DNA of 64,000 nt from Micropterus salmoides (GCF_014851395.1 NW_024041150.1:4268891-4332890); one strand, 5' to 3'. Positions 48,085 through 59,329 are shown, counted from the stretch's first letter. Notes: generated by a model from the letters alone, not told the origin. Numbers and translations: made by a program.

Positions 48085-48310
48085 CTCTGCCTGGAGATAC
48101 TGGGGACATGAAAATAAGCGTCCACAGGTTGATGTGGGCCAAAGGGATGCACACACTCCTGCACGTGCTTAATTGTGAATATAATGCAATCTTCACAATC
48201 AATTTGTTGGAAAAGGAAGAAAAGAAAAGGTCTACTAGCAGCAAGTGAGGATTGAACACACAACCCTCCCACCGGGAATCCTGTGAACTTCCAACTGAGC
48301 TAATCGTACA
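48085..48310. repeat. Dispersed repeat plus minus-strand tRNA-like head
   Basis: Positions 48100-48170 (GAAAATAAGCGTCCACAGGT TGATGTGGGCCAA) match 27565-27635. On the minus strand, 48308-48234 reads TTAGCTCAGTTGGAAG (box A-like), then GTGTTCAATCCTCAC (box B-like). The acceptor ends do not pair, so it is a SINE head and not a tRNA gene. Confidence 0.55.
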
Positions 48311-48758
48311 CAGAGTAAACGGCATCTAATGACCCCTGATCTAAAAGATATTTAACAGGTGAGAAAATAGGCAGATATGAAGACTTCCAAGGTTCCTAAA
48401 ATGGGAAAAAATAAAAGCAAATCATATTTTCCCAGAGAAACATTGGCTCCAGGCTGCGAACAGTTCTATCTGATGCAGAAACCAGCCAGAGCCCCGACCA
48501 AAGAACCCGTGCTCGCTGCTCGCCACCCAGCCTCACGAGGCGGCTGACAGGTCGAGTCAAAACAGAGAGCGCGAGGGAGTAAGATGGAGGAGGAGGAGGA
48601 GGAGGATGAGTGAGATGGCCGCTGGAGCTTCTCGTGAGGCTGAGAGCCCTGCGCTGCTTCTGCACACTCCTCGTTGAGCCCTCTGTAAAACTACTTCCGT
48701 TTAATAAATGTATGATACCACTCAGCCTGGGGGAGACAGGGCGTCTCGCGCTGTAACG

Positions 48759-48890
48759 GGGCGGCGGTAGCTCAGTCTGCAGGGACTTGGCTCGGGACCG
48801 GAGGGTGGTCGGTTCAAGTCCAGCACGGACCATGTACAGAGTGTGGACTGGCAGAGGGAGAGGTGCAGGATTAATAAAGCAATTCTTCTT
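48759..48890 (+). mobile_element. tRNA-derived SINE
   Basis: Head GGGGCGGCGGTAGCTCAGTC TGCAGGGACTTGG (box A), GGTCGGTTCAAGTCCAGCAC GG (box B), then ATGTACAGAGTGTGGACTGG CAGAGGGAGAGGTGC. I know this layout from many percomorph genomes. The minus-strand frame through it (GLEPTTLRSR) is a frequent false protein hit. Confidence 0.85.
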
Positions 48891-49515
48891 CTCAGAAAAG
48901 GCTGGAGTCACTGTGGGTCAAATGCAGAACAGACGGACACTCGAAAGCACAAACACATCAGACCTGAAACACTTGCTTCTTCACTGCAGTTTGCTTATAA
49001 AAACTTTAGACTGGACTTGAACTTGCCCCTAAAGACTTGCTTTAGTTAATTACAATAAAATAAATACAATAAGCGATTCCCTCATATCATATCAGCATGA
49101 AGACACGGGCGACTGCGGCCTCAGCGGTGTGAACCGGCTGCGTCAGACTGACCCAGAAAGCCGAGACGCAAAGCAGGTCTCGTTCATTTTCCGGGGATTT
49201 TCGGCACAGATTACAGAGGCTCTACCCCATTTGTTTTGTAACAAGCCTGTGAAGTCAACACTAATACAAACACCGCGGCTCTGAACTTTAAAATGCTAGG
49301 GGACCTTTTTAGAGGCTTAGGGCCGTTGAGCACATCCAACGCTGAGGGACCAGAAGCCCCGTTAAGCTGCGAGGGCAAAGTACTTCTTTGATTGTTTGTT
49401 CAAAATCTCTTCCAAAAGCCGCAGAACAAAAACAGAGGAGGGATTATCCTCTTTTGCAGAGGAAATGAAATTCTTCAGACGAGGCACTTAAAACAGGTTT
49501 TAGGATGAATGATTA

Positions 49516-49517
<2 letters not shown>
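48891..49517. other. Mostly unique sequence, no gene recognised
   Basis: Positions 49080-49500 are GC-balanced and free of repeats I know, with conserved-looking octamers such as TTTGTTCAAAATC. No open frame with splice sites. It could be a conserved non-coding element (see findings). Confidence 0.35.

Positions 49518-49592
<75 letters not shown>
49518..49592 (+). repeat. Long (GT)n microsatellite
   Basis: About 37 uninterrupted GT units, 75 bp, the longest dinucleotide array in the window and the only long one with GT on the plus strand. Confidence 0.97.
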
Positions 49593-49593
<1 letters not shown>

Positions 49594-49866
49594 GAGGGAA
49601 ATACGAGTTACTTGTTAGCTCAAACAATTAAAGGATTCATTCAAATAGTAGTTTTCGACATGAGGCTCCATGAGGCTGTAAAGCTCGTGTGAACAACTGA
49701 GAGAAAACTTTACCACCAGTGGAGCAAAAATGTCATGTTTACCAGTAAGCATGTGAAATACGTTACCCCAGGGCAAAAATTTCCCAAAGTGTGTCGGTCA
49801 AACGGTCTGAAGGGGATAACGTTCCTCCCAGCGGATCAGTAGCGTCATGCACAGAGGAGTAAAGGG

Positions 49867-50445
49867 CAGGTGGACTTAAAAAATGTTATGAATTCTCATT
49901 AAATGATGACGTTATAGTCGCGTAATACTGCGATAACTTTTTCTGGACATGTCAGAACACAGATATGGGAGAGAGACAGAAAGTTTTGAACATGAGGAGA
50001 AAACCTGCTGAAACACAGGAGCTACAGGAGATATAAGTTAAATAAAATGAATTAATTTATCATTGAGGTGAAAAAGTGTCACGTATTTTAAGAGGTGACC
50101 TCCCCAAACAAAAAGAGGAGGGAAGGCCGAGCATGTGTGCTGACTCATCAGGGATTTTTTAAATTAGAAAAGTTGATCTAAAGAATATCTACAGAAAGCC
50201 TGAAAGCCTGACTGCATTATATTCTATTAATTATTAATATTTTGAATTGTCACCTACCGCCTGAATATTGTGTTTTCCTTTATATGGATAAAGACATTTC
50301 CACCTTAAATTGGTGCAGAAATTTTCACCAGAAAGAAGGAAATGAAGTCTTTAATGCTCAAATCTCGCTTAGGGCTCCAACACCGTCAGGGCCTGCGTTA
50401 CCCGAACTGAAACTGTATAACAACTTGTTAAACAAGAGTTAGAAA
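49867..50445 (+). repeat. Degraded large dispersed element, copy of 14521-15165
   Basis: Same block order as 14521-14765 (TTTTTCTGGACATGTCAGA, GAAAGTTTTGAACATGAG, AAAACCTGCTGAAACACAGG). It continues with the GACATTTCCACC/TAAATTGGTGCAGAAA block seen at 45960 and with TCTCGCTTAGGGCTCCAACA C seen at 15090. It therefore joins two fragments that are separate elsewhere. Confidence 0.65.
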
Positions 50446-51144
50446 CACAACACATGGCTAAAAGTTTGATGTCTTCCTAAAAGGAACCCGTGAGGATGAC
50501 CTAATTAGGATGAAGAGCTATCAGATACAATTTCCCACAGTTATTTGAAACAAAACAAAATAAAATGATAACCTTGCTTGTCCGTAACAACAATAAACAT
50601 AATAATAGGCTACCAATCAACTACTACGGCTTCAACAGGTGGCATTTTATGCAAGGTATCGAATGAAGTACTCTATTGGTACTGGTTTTGGTACTGGTAT
50701 CATAAAATTTTAAGTGATACCCAACCCTAGTGCTGCTACAACAGCCTCCACCTATCTGGTTTCAGGCTTTCCACCACATGTAGGAACCTGGCTGTTGCTC
50801 CCATTTAGACTGAAAACAGAACTGCGTTAAAACAACTGCAAGAAATAAAATGCTCTACGTGGTGGTTAGTCTCTGATTTGTTAATGTTAAGGACAAACTT
50901 AATCAATAATCATAACCATTCCTGAAGAACAACAAGTTCAACATTTCTAAAGTTTGCTGTAGCGAGTCAAACTTTTTTAATGTCCCTTTAGTTTGTCTCC
51001 TTGCTGTGACAGACCAAGAATCATCCCTCCACTGCTGAAGATGAGTTCACAGCAGTTTCACGGGGCGTCGCTACGATGATCAGTGAAGGAGGTACTCTCA
51101 GCGGTGGAAAACGAAATCGAGAAAAGTACCATGCAGTGGAAATG
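50446..51144. other. Non-coding stretch
   Basis: Positions 50655-50735 (TATTGGTACTGGTTTTGGTA, ATACCCAACCCTAG) resemble a common fish repeat end. No gene. Confidence 0.4.
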
Positions 51145-51480
51145 AGGCTTTAGTGAGGTCCAACGCTGATGTTGGCGGTCAGGTCTGGTTCACAGTCAGT
51201 GTTCCAGTTCATCCCAAAGGTGCCGGATGGTGTTGAACTCAAGTTCTTCAACAGCAAACTGGAAAACCTTTTCTTTACAGACATGCTTTGTGCAAAGTGG
51301 CATCGTCGTGTTGAAACAGGAAAGGCTGGAAGCACACTGTTGTCTGATGTAGCATTAACATTTCCCTTCATGTGAACTACAAGGCCCAAACAAGGAAAAA
51401 CAGACCCGCACATATTTGTGAGGCTGAAATCGAGTTCTGGTGAGAAACTGACTGTCAAACAGAACCGTTCCACAGGGCAG
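51145..51480 (-). mobile_element. Degraded Tc1-type transposase fragment, minus orientation
   Basis: On the minus strand, 51235-51145 translates in the transposase frame to HLWDELEH, two stops close together, then TRPDRQH. The HLWDELE piece follows the catalytic NPIE motif in Tc1 transposases. Further along, CTTTGTGCAAAGTGGCATCG and GTTGAAACAGGAAAGGCTGG (plus strand) align with the same family's core. Stops and indels are many. The 152-codon open frame at 51150-51608 is in a different frame and is not the transposase. Confidence 0.65.
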
Positions 51481-52587
51481 CTTTCATTTCTTCTGGAGAC
51501 GGAGCAGAAGTTCAAGTGGTTTTCAGTGAGCTTCGGGTAATGTTTGGCACCTCCACAGTCTGCATCTACTGTACATTCATCGCAATTTGGAACAACGCCC
51601 ACGAACATCCGCCTCGTTAACGGACTAAACTCCTCGGAAAGCTGCGAGCTTCCCTCAGTGGGAAAATGTTCCCCTCATTTGATTTTAAACAAACCCTGTG
51701 ATCAATGAGTGCTGGTCTGGAAAAAAGGGAACTTGGGCCTATTAGCGGTTCTTGTTGACCAGGCGGGTCCTTCAGTAACGGGGTCAGGAGTCTGTTGGCC
51801 TCCTAACACGTTGCGACTCTGCCAGACTCTAAGCTGTCTCCTCACCTCAGCCTCACACGGCGGCCCGCAGCCCCGCTCATTCATTTGAATATTTTCTGGG
51901 CTGATGAGGATGCGAGGGCGGCGAACTGCGGGCCAAAAAAAATAACATGATTGCAGGGGACAAAATAATGACCGGACGCCGCAAAGTTGCTAAAGTGTGT
52001 CATACATTATTATGCAAGCAGGGCAGCGTGCGGCTGAAACAGGAACATTGCTGAGATTGTGCCGTTTGCCAAAAGAGTCGTCCAAAGGATCGAATCCAAT
52101 ACCACAGTGAACGAATACTTTCTTAAAGAGTAAATTTTACTCGTGTCGCTTCTTCTGCAACAATGAGGTTAAAAGGATCTGCAGGGAGGGGCTCCTCTGT
52201 AGTAAGTACACAAGTAGAGTGACTTTCAGCGTTTTCAGAGAAGCAGCTGTAAAAAGTCCCCGTATCCAACCTGATCAGCAGCAAACAGGAGACAGAGTTA
52301 GACAGGTAGAGACAGAGCTGCACTTTCTAACCTCAAGCCCTAAATATAAAACATTGAGAGAAAAACACTACGCAAACATTCCCCAAATATACCCCGAATT
52401 CAAATTTACATGAGACACAGAAACTCCTATTTACTGGGAGAAATGCCAGAATGCCAAATCAAAAATATATCTCCTCATGCCAGAGGACAGCCAGTGGAAA
52501 CTCAGACTAGACCTGTAAATATATTAAATAACTGTTGTATAACATTTCTAATTATTATTTTCATTGTTTGTTGTTTTAGTAAACCAG
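51481..52587. other. Mostly unique sequence
   Basis: Positions 51885-52075 look unique and evenly composed (see findings). Positions 52090-52580 are AT-rich with no recognised content. Confidence 0.35.
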
Positions 52588-52796
52588 CGAGTCTGCTGGT
52601 TGCAAAAAGAAGTCCGGCTCCATCAGAAATTATGGTAAAATGTTTCTACTTCTCCGCTGATTTATTTTCTACTTCTCCGCTGATTTATTCCTTCAGTAAA
52701 CACTTTCCTGATGAGTTTATGGTCTCAGTCGCTAGTTTCAAGTCTTCTTCAACACAGCGTGATGTTCATTTAGTAAATTATGGTCCCATTTAGAGG
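52588..52796 (+). repeat. Dispersed repeat, inverted copy of 30841-31012, with an internal 23-bp duplication
   Basis: Shares TGGTAAAATGTTTCTACTTC TC and TTCAAGTCTTCTTCAACACA GCGTGATGTTCATTTAGTAA ATTATGGTCCC with the complement of 30841-31012. The unit TTTCTACTTCTCCGCTGATT TAT is present twice (starts at 52643 and 52666); the other copy has it once. Confidence 0.8.
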
Positions 52797-54480
52797 AACA
52801 GAGACCAGGAAGCAGTATAAATTGTCTTGGGGCCAGTAAGTTTCAAAACCACTGACCCGGTGCGGCCAGATGCAAAAATGTTTAACGTAGCAGAGGCGGA
52901 CGTCTTTTTCTCGCCTTTGAAACCGAAAAGCACAAAAAACTGGAAGTACGTATTTTTGTTTTCGGCATAAGCGGAGAAAGCGTGGGTGCATGGGGGCGGC
53001 CGACCCAGGGGCCCGACGAACGACATCTTCAGCAGCTCTTATCAAATGAAACAGTCTCTTCACTCCTGGTTTCAATGGTAAACCACCACAAGGATGACAA
53101 CAAAAAACACTAGATTCTAAGCAGACACGTTTTAATAAACATAAATCATAAAGTAACATTTGTATTTCAAACAAATGGCAAACTTATAAACACATTTTAA
53201 CAAAACTCCCTTCCCCCTCATGCATCATGGGAATTCTGAGGGACGGAGTAGACTGCGTGTGAGCAGCGGTTTATTTACGGTGTCAACTTCCACTTGAAGC
53301 CTCTCAGAGGCGTTTCGGCAGTGATTTAACTCTGTATATTGTTGATATACGATTGGAAGTCTGTACCGGCTATTTTATTTTGAAAATTGACCGAATTCTC
53401 AGCTGTTTCTATGTCTGACTTCCTGCGTGGTTCATCTGCTCTGTGCCGCTTGACGCTTCTGGTGTGAGAACAAACATTTAGTAGAGCGATGGCTGCGATC
53501 AGCTGTGGCAGCAGCGAAAAAGACAGAGTCAGTGGACTTTCGGAGTGAGTCCGAGGTCATGTAAACTTGGTAGCAGGTGGGGCCCGTGATGAAGCCCCGC
53601 CCCCACTGTGCTGAGAGTCTAGCTCCGCCCCTGTTTTTTGGACTTTTCCAAAAAAGTTTATATTTTAAACTTCAGTTCATGCAACACATTGAAGGATAAT
53701 TTGAAGAAATGATGAGAAAAAAAGCTGGACTTCAACTTTCATGACCTGTTTTTAATAACAGACTCCCAGACGTTCGTTTGAAGTAAACATACATGGAATA
53801 AGGCCGAGTGTTAACAACAATACTGTTCTTTATTCTGCAAAGTAAGAACATTTCTCTGTTTGGTTTTACCGTTATATATATATTCACTCTGCATGTGTTC
53901 GATTTCTCAGCTCTGATGTAACGATTCAACGTTTTTACGTGTTTTACGGGCTTTTTTATTCCCTACGTCTGAGAAAGGCACCGCAAATCTGTGACCTGTA
54001 AGGAACAAACAAATGAGGAATTATTTGTGACAGATTATAAATATACACCCATCAACATCCCAGTCAAAGAGTCTCTCCACCGTAGAGTACATGAAACAGG
54101 CCTCTTCAGGAAAATCGTTTAATGTTCCTTTTCAGGACGTTCCCCTCACAGGCGCCATGTTTTCATCACGTCCTGATACAAACACATTCATTTTGCTCCA
54201 ATTTTGTCTTCACAATCGTTCTAAATTTTACTTGAAGAGATAAAAATGTGTATGGGGGAATAACACAAAACAAAAAGAAGACAGGCTGTAGAACAGAAAA
54301 TTAAGATGCAAATGAAGTCGCAGAGCTGCAACCAACATGTTGCTTTACTTGCTAATATTTGTAGTCTGTCGGTACTAATCAAATTATTATGGCTCCAAAC
54401 GTGCTCTGAGTTTTCTAAGAGAGATACTCAGTGTTTTACTGTGTTATGTTTTACTCATGCTGCATGTGTGTCCTCAGCAG
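52797..54480. other. Non-coding stretch
   Basis: Contains the repeat at 53220-53640. The segment 52800-53170 (minus frames) has no motif I trust. Positions 53640-54480 are AT-rich and could include distal 3' UTR of slc30a6. Confidence 0.4.
53220..53640 (+). repeat. Dispersed repeat, direct copy of 59330-59775
   Basis: TTTTATTTTGAAAATTGACC GAATTCTC, then TTCCTGCGTGGTTCATCTGC TCTGTGCCGCTTGACGC match 59375-59470 closely. A second shared part is GCCCCGCCCCCACTGTG versus CTCCGCCCCCACTATTTG at 59760. Confidence 0.65.
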
Positions 54481-54487
54481 CAATGTT

Positions 54488-55351
54488 TTTATTTCAGTCA
54501 AGTAGGGGAAAAAAAGGTTTAGAAAATGATGCTGGCGTGAAACTTAAAGTGGCTCAACAGATAATTTTGCTTACAAATTAAAACAAACTCATGTTGTTTT
54601 TTTTTGTTTTAAACTTAATCCAGGTCTCGGGACACTTTAAGACAACACTTTTTGAGCAGATGCCTTTTCAACGGGTATAAAAAAAAAGATTAAACTGGAG
54701 TTTTTAAATCACAATATATATATATGTGTGTTTTCTAAATCTCCTCCCTCCATTTGGTCCAATACGCTGTTGAGTTCGAGCAATTCTTTTCTCATCATCT
54801 GTTTTTTTAATCTTTCTTTGTCTTATGTCATCATTCGTAGGACACTAGAATATCATCAGCGTCGTCACCTCTGACCTCCTCGCTACTGGCTGCTTGTAAT
54901 GCTCGTGATCGAGGTTTTACTGTGACTCTCTTTGGATTCTAGTATCCGTTAAAAGCCTGAATTTCCTCTCACCGGGAATAATGTTTGACGATGTTGCCCT
55001 AAAATGTTTTTCCTCACAGTCTTTCCTGTAACAAAATAAGTATGGACACGCTGCTTTCTTCCTGTCTGTCCCATCCTGAGGTCGTTACCCCAGAATCCTG
55101 ATTAAACCGGTCCACCTTTGGTCCCCCTGTCAACAAAATAAATACCACAACACACGTCTCTCTTATAACATCAGGGGAGGCTCACGCTACAAGATCAGAC
55201 ACCATAAACTGGGACTAAATGTTGTAGCGTCGGCCGTCCGGCCTGAACAGGAAATAAATCTCATCAGAGTTTTAAATATCTGAACCGAGAAACTCGACCT
55301 TCGGCATGAATCCAAGTATTTGAAAGGTACAGAAGTTCTAGCTCGGCACAA
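54488..55351 (-). other. slc30a6: Probable 3' untranslated region of slc30a6
   Basis: Follows the stop codon at 55354-55352. Minus-strand polyadenylation-like hexamers lie at 54811-54806 (ATTAAA) and 54493-54488 (AATAAA). Which one is used cannot be decided from sequence. No repeat that I recognise interrupts the stretch. Confidence 0.45.
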
Positions 55352-55975
55352 TCAGGGTCGGTATTGTCTGTACTGCGACTGTGAAGCCAGGGGGTTGCCG
55401 GTTCCAAACCGGAGCGGCGCCGCCGCTCCTCCAAAGGCAGTTCTGTAGCTCTGAGAGGAAGGGACCCCGCTCACACCTAGTCCATACCCCACCCCCAGAC
55501 CCTGCACTCCAGGTCCCAGCCCGCCACCGGGCCGCACCAGACCCTGACTCAACATCCCTGCGTAGGGAGACGCTCCGTAGGACAGTCCCGGGCCGCCGTA
55601 GGGCCTGTGGCCGTGGTGTCCCGGTGCAGGGAGGACCACGGGCTGCACGTTTCTCCCCGGTGTGTCGAAGGAGAACTCTGGAGGAGGGCTGCTGGGTTTG
55701 GAGGGGGTGGAGGTCAGAGGATCCAGCTCTCCTTCTGAGGACAGCAGAGGAGGCAGATAGGAGGAGGAGGAGAGGGCGGCGTAGCCTTCAGCAGGACCCA
55801 GAGGGGGACCAGAGGAGGAGGAGGAGAGGGTCCCGGTGAGGAGAGGTCTGGTCCAGTCATCTTTAAAGATCTGGACGGTCAGCGTGGAGACGAGCGGCAG
55901 CAGCCGGTTGGTGACGTGAGCCAGGACCAGCTGCTCGTTGGCATCACGGCGGATACGAACGTGGGCAGAGCCAGC
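55352..55975 (-). CDS. slc30a6: slc30a6 terminal coding exon (ZnT6 C-terminus)
   Basis: Encodes 207 residues plus TGA at 55354-55352. It starts AGSAHVRIRRDANEQLVLAH after a CAG acceptor at 55978-55976, preceded by a long C/T-rich tract, so the upstream open frame to 56077 is intron. Residues 1-42 (ending VSTLTVQIFKDDW) complete the ferredoxin-like cytosolic domain of cation diffusion facilitators. The tail keeps the ZnT6-specific LTSTPSKPSSPPPEFSFDTP G block. It then becomes Gly/Ser/Ala-rich (GPGLSYGASPYAGMLSQGL) and ends QYRQYRP. ZnT6 is a Golgi/early secretory pathway protein that pairs with ZnT5 to load zinc into enzymes. ZnT6 itself lacks part of the transport site (family knowledge). From memory the human tail exon encodes about 165 residues, so this one is roughly 40 longer, with a Ser-rich insert (LSSSSSG, LSSSSY) near residues 50-75 and Gly-rich additions near 145-170. 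Confidence 0.93.
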   Translation of the reverse strand, partial: AGSAHVRIRRDANEQLVLAHVTNRLLPLVSTLTVQIFKDDWTRPLLTGTLSSSSSGPPLGPAEGYAALSSSSYLPPLLSSEGELDPLTSTPSKPSSPPPEFSFDTPGRNVQPVVLPAPGHHGHRPYGGPGLSYGASPYAGMLSQGLVRPGGGLGPGVQGLGVGYGLGVSGVPSSQSYRTAFGGAAAPLRFGTGNPLASQSQYRQYRP

Positions 55976-56604
55976 CTGACACACAAAGGTGCAGAGGGGA
56001 GAGCGAAGGGGTAGGGAGCAGGAAGGGAAGGAGACGAGGAGGGGCAGAGGGGTAGGAACATCAGGGAGAGGGGGCACAAGACAAGTCAGTCAAATAAGGT
56101 TTTACATTTAGATCTTTTCAAAGCAATAATTACAAAGTGCTTTACAGAAACAAACAAAAAATGTCAGACAAGACATAAAATGTTTTAAGAGGACAATTTC
56201 ATTTGACCTCTGAGATTTCAGGACATGTAGCCACATTTCTGAGTCTCTTCTGTGTTTGAACATTTAAGATGGAATAAATGTTGTTTCCTGCTAATCATAA
56301 CGTCAGCGTACTCACTTCCTTGTTTAGAAGAGGCAGCAAACGTGTGTGATACCAACGTCTCACATGTGCCTTCTTTACCGCAGCGGGAGTTAACTGTTCT
56401 GCTAAACGTGCGGTATCGTGGTCGAACAGTAAAGGAAATCGTCTACACTTTGCCACCACGAAACATACGGAGTGAATGGCAGAAACGCACGGAGGACGTC
56501 GGATGAGACAAATCACTGACTCACAGGCCGCTGCATCCCGGTCAGCTGCAAGAAAGAATCAAGGTCAGCTGGTTTAAATATGCAGGGTCAGGGTTAAAGA
56601 TAAA

Positions 56605-57236
56605 AACGATTACCGGTTTAACGATAAACCATGGTAAAACTATTAAAGTACACATTTTAATTACCATTATAAACCAGGTTTGGTTACAAACTCACGGCAA
56701 ATAGTGTCCAGCATCAACCAAAGTTAGCGACAGTCTCCCAGAAGTAGGCGTGCATGCGCAGTATGCACCGTGGCAGCGCTGTCACTCTGAAGTCAGGTCG
56801 TATTTTAGTTTTTATGAGAGCGCTGAGGGAAACTCAACGCAGGGTGAGTTAACTTTGGTGTCTGACTTACTAACAGCCTGTAAACTGAAGCACTCTGTGT
56901 TGCTGCTCTTGTTAAAACGGTACATGTTGTTCTGAAAGTGTCAGAACAGGAGAAACGCTGCAGACTTCTCAGTATTTATGTCAGCTGTTGGGCTCATTGC
57001 AGTTACTGTCACTGTCTTCTAAAGACTTATGTGTTTTCATGTAATTGTGCACGGGGTCATTGAATTACCTATATAATTTAAAATCTAAAATTTTATTTGT
57101 AGTTTTCAATATAAAACTTGTTGAAATGGTTTCAGTGTGTGTTTCAGTACATTTTAACATTTTTCAGCACATTTCTACAGTACCGTACCGATAATACTGA
57201 TAATATTCACTATAATCGTGATATGACATTAGTTAG
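56605..57236. repeat. Dispersed element with ACCGGTTTAACGATAAACCATGGT-type end
   Basis: GATTACCGGTTTAACGATAA ACCATGG at 56608-56634 and GTACCGTACCGATAATACTG near 57179, followed by AATCGTGATATGACATTAGT TAGG, resemble the two ends of a common fish repeat. The interior has no coding signal. The ends are only weakly complementary. Confidence 0.4.
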
Positions 57237-58246
57237 GCCCGGCAAGTCCTAGACGGACTGTTTAATGCTTCAGCTATAATTCTGAAGTTAAATCATCACA
57301 TCCTCCTTTGCAGTTTTCCCATATTCCACAATTTCGATGCAAAAAACCCCCCACAAAACACTGCAACTTTTCTTTTAGAAAAGCCGCTGCAAAATCAGGC
57401 ATTTTAGGCCACAACAATCACAAAAAAGGTCTGTTTAAAGGTTTGTGTTTTAATTCGGCCCCTGAGGGGTCGGCAACTCTTCCTGTAAATACAGAAGGGC
57501 CTGACTATGTTTTAACAAGGCGTTAGTGTAGCTGTAAAACAGCGTATACACAGCCTGCAACACAGGATGCATTCAGGGACAGAGTGTAGGTCACCTGCGT
57601 ACTGGCAGCACTCAGAACACAAAATAACTGTGTTTTCTAAACAACTCAGACTGCATTTATTGTTGTTCAGTGATGCTTGCCTACATCCTTTAGCAATTTT
57701 TAAAAAAGAAAACAGCTGGTTAAATAAACATCAAAATGACTCAATGACCTTCATCCCAGCACGTGCAGGCTCTAACTTCTAAACCTGACCTTAAAACACT
57801 AAACTGAGCTCTTCATTTTTGTCCTTGTTTGCTAATTTTACCGTCCTCATGGGAATATTCAGACCTCAAAAGGACAGAACACACAAACACACACACTTCC
57901 CCGTAGGGCGGAAGTGCAGTCAGAGGGTCAAATCAGTTTGGACAGCTGCTCTGTTAGCAGTGGGCAAACAACCAACAGTTGTGTAACAGCAGCAAAATCT
58001 GTGACAACAACAACAACAACGGGAGCGGCAGCATCGATAACAAATAAAAACAACAACAAAAGCAGCATCGAGGCGGAGGTAAACAGAGGACGCCGCTCCA
58101 CCTGGAGGCTACCTACACACACTAACAGAGCATGGAAGGGATTAAAAAAAGACACAGACTGATTCATTTGCATAACGTGACACATTTGCAACGTCATTCT
58201 ACCCATTCACGGTTTCATGCACAGACAGAAACCTGTCCAATGAATG

Positions 58247-58248
<2 letters not shown>

Positions 58249-58282
<34 letters not shown>
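58249..58282 (+). repeat. (CA)n microsatellite in slc30a6 intron
   Basis: About 17 CA units. Confidence 0.95.
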
Positions 58283-58287
<5 letters not shown>

Positions 58288-59329
58288 CATTAAGGCCATG
58301 ACATCAGCGACTGCGCGAGAAACACCAAAAAGAATCATGATTTGAACATCCTGTTAAATATTCATGTGTTAAATGTGGATCCGACCTCATATTCTTACAT
58401 AAACCACCATCATCTTTACTTTGACGTCAACATTTGAAGGCCACTTTATTTAGTGTCTGCATGTTTAATGTTATCTAATTCATGTGCTGTGGAAAAGGCT
58501 GGATGTTCAATCCTTTCAATTCTTTTGTATTTCGGCCGCATTAGAAGCAGCAGTTTGAGTGAAGCGTTATTGTTTCAGCTGTTTTACTACTTTTGACATC
58601 AATGCTACAGAACAACGCTAAGATGCTAAAAGAAGGTATCCCTGTCACCTTTCTAAAACTTTCAATAAGTGTTTTTAAAGTAAGTAAATAAATCCAATAT
58701 TGTAACCCTAACCCTGTGTCGTCAGTGTGCATGTGTGTGGTGGCAGCAGAGGAACACTTGCTGAAGAGACCGAGCTCCGGCTTCACTGGTGTTGTGCCGA
58801 GTTGTTCGCACCTGGCGGGACTTTTGGATAATTTATCACCGTTGATGAACCACACAAAGAATATTTTATCGTTTTTAAATAGCCGGCTACTTGAAAAAGA
58901 CCCGCGAGGAACTGCGACGTGCGTGCAGTTGTCAGCAGCATGGCGATTAGCAAATAGTGAAGACGGCGAACAAATTTAGGTTAATTATACAGCGCATTTG
59001 ACCCACATCAACAGTTGTGCAGTTACAACTACATTTCGTTGTCATCGTTGTGTAACAGACCTGCTCGCCAATCACAAGCGCCATGCTTTTACTGTTATGG
59101 TCCTCCTCACCAATCAGAGCGAGCACAGGGCGTGTACATTTTACAACAACCGAACTGACAAATGCGTTTAGCCTACACGTTGTTGACATGTTGTTAATTT
59201 GTCATTTTGTGTGCTTCAACTACGGGTAACAGCTCTCTGTGAGCCTGTTGTGTGCCGCTCTCTGCAGGATACAAATCCACATGGAGCATTTCAGAATAAG
59301 ATAGATAGATAAAGTGTTTGTTTTCTTGA

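Noticed and set aside
48759..48835. Possible tRNA gene
   Set aside because: A and B boxes are present, but the acceptor stem does not pair and a SINE body follows.
48396..48911. 171-codon minus-strand frame
   Set aside because: Includes the antisense of the SINE at 48759-48890 and a GAG repeat; no conserved protein.
51150..51608. 152-codon minus-strand open frame with several Cys
   Set aside because: The DNA aligns to a Tc1 transposase in another frame (HLWDELE), so this frame is accidental.
55976..56077. Open frame extending the slc30a6 terminal exon upstream by 34 codons
   Set aside because: It reads through a C/T-rich tract ending in TGTGTGTCAG, a classic acceptor, and the encoded Pro/Leu/Ser string is not ZnT6-like.
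56252..56506. Possible extra exon in the last slc30a6 intron
   Set aside because: Open frame without recognisable homology, and the flanking exons already join in phase with the known protein.
58702..58714. Telomere-like AACCCTAACCC
   Set aside because: Fewer than two full units; no array.
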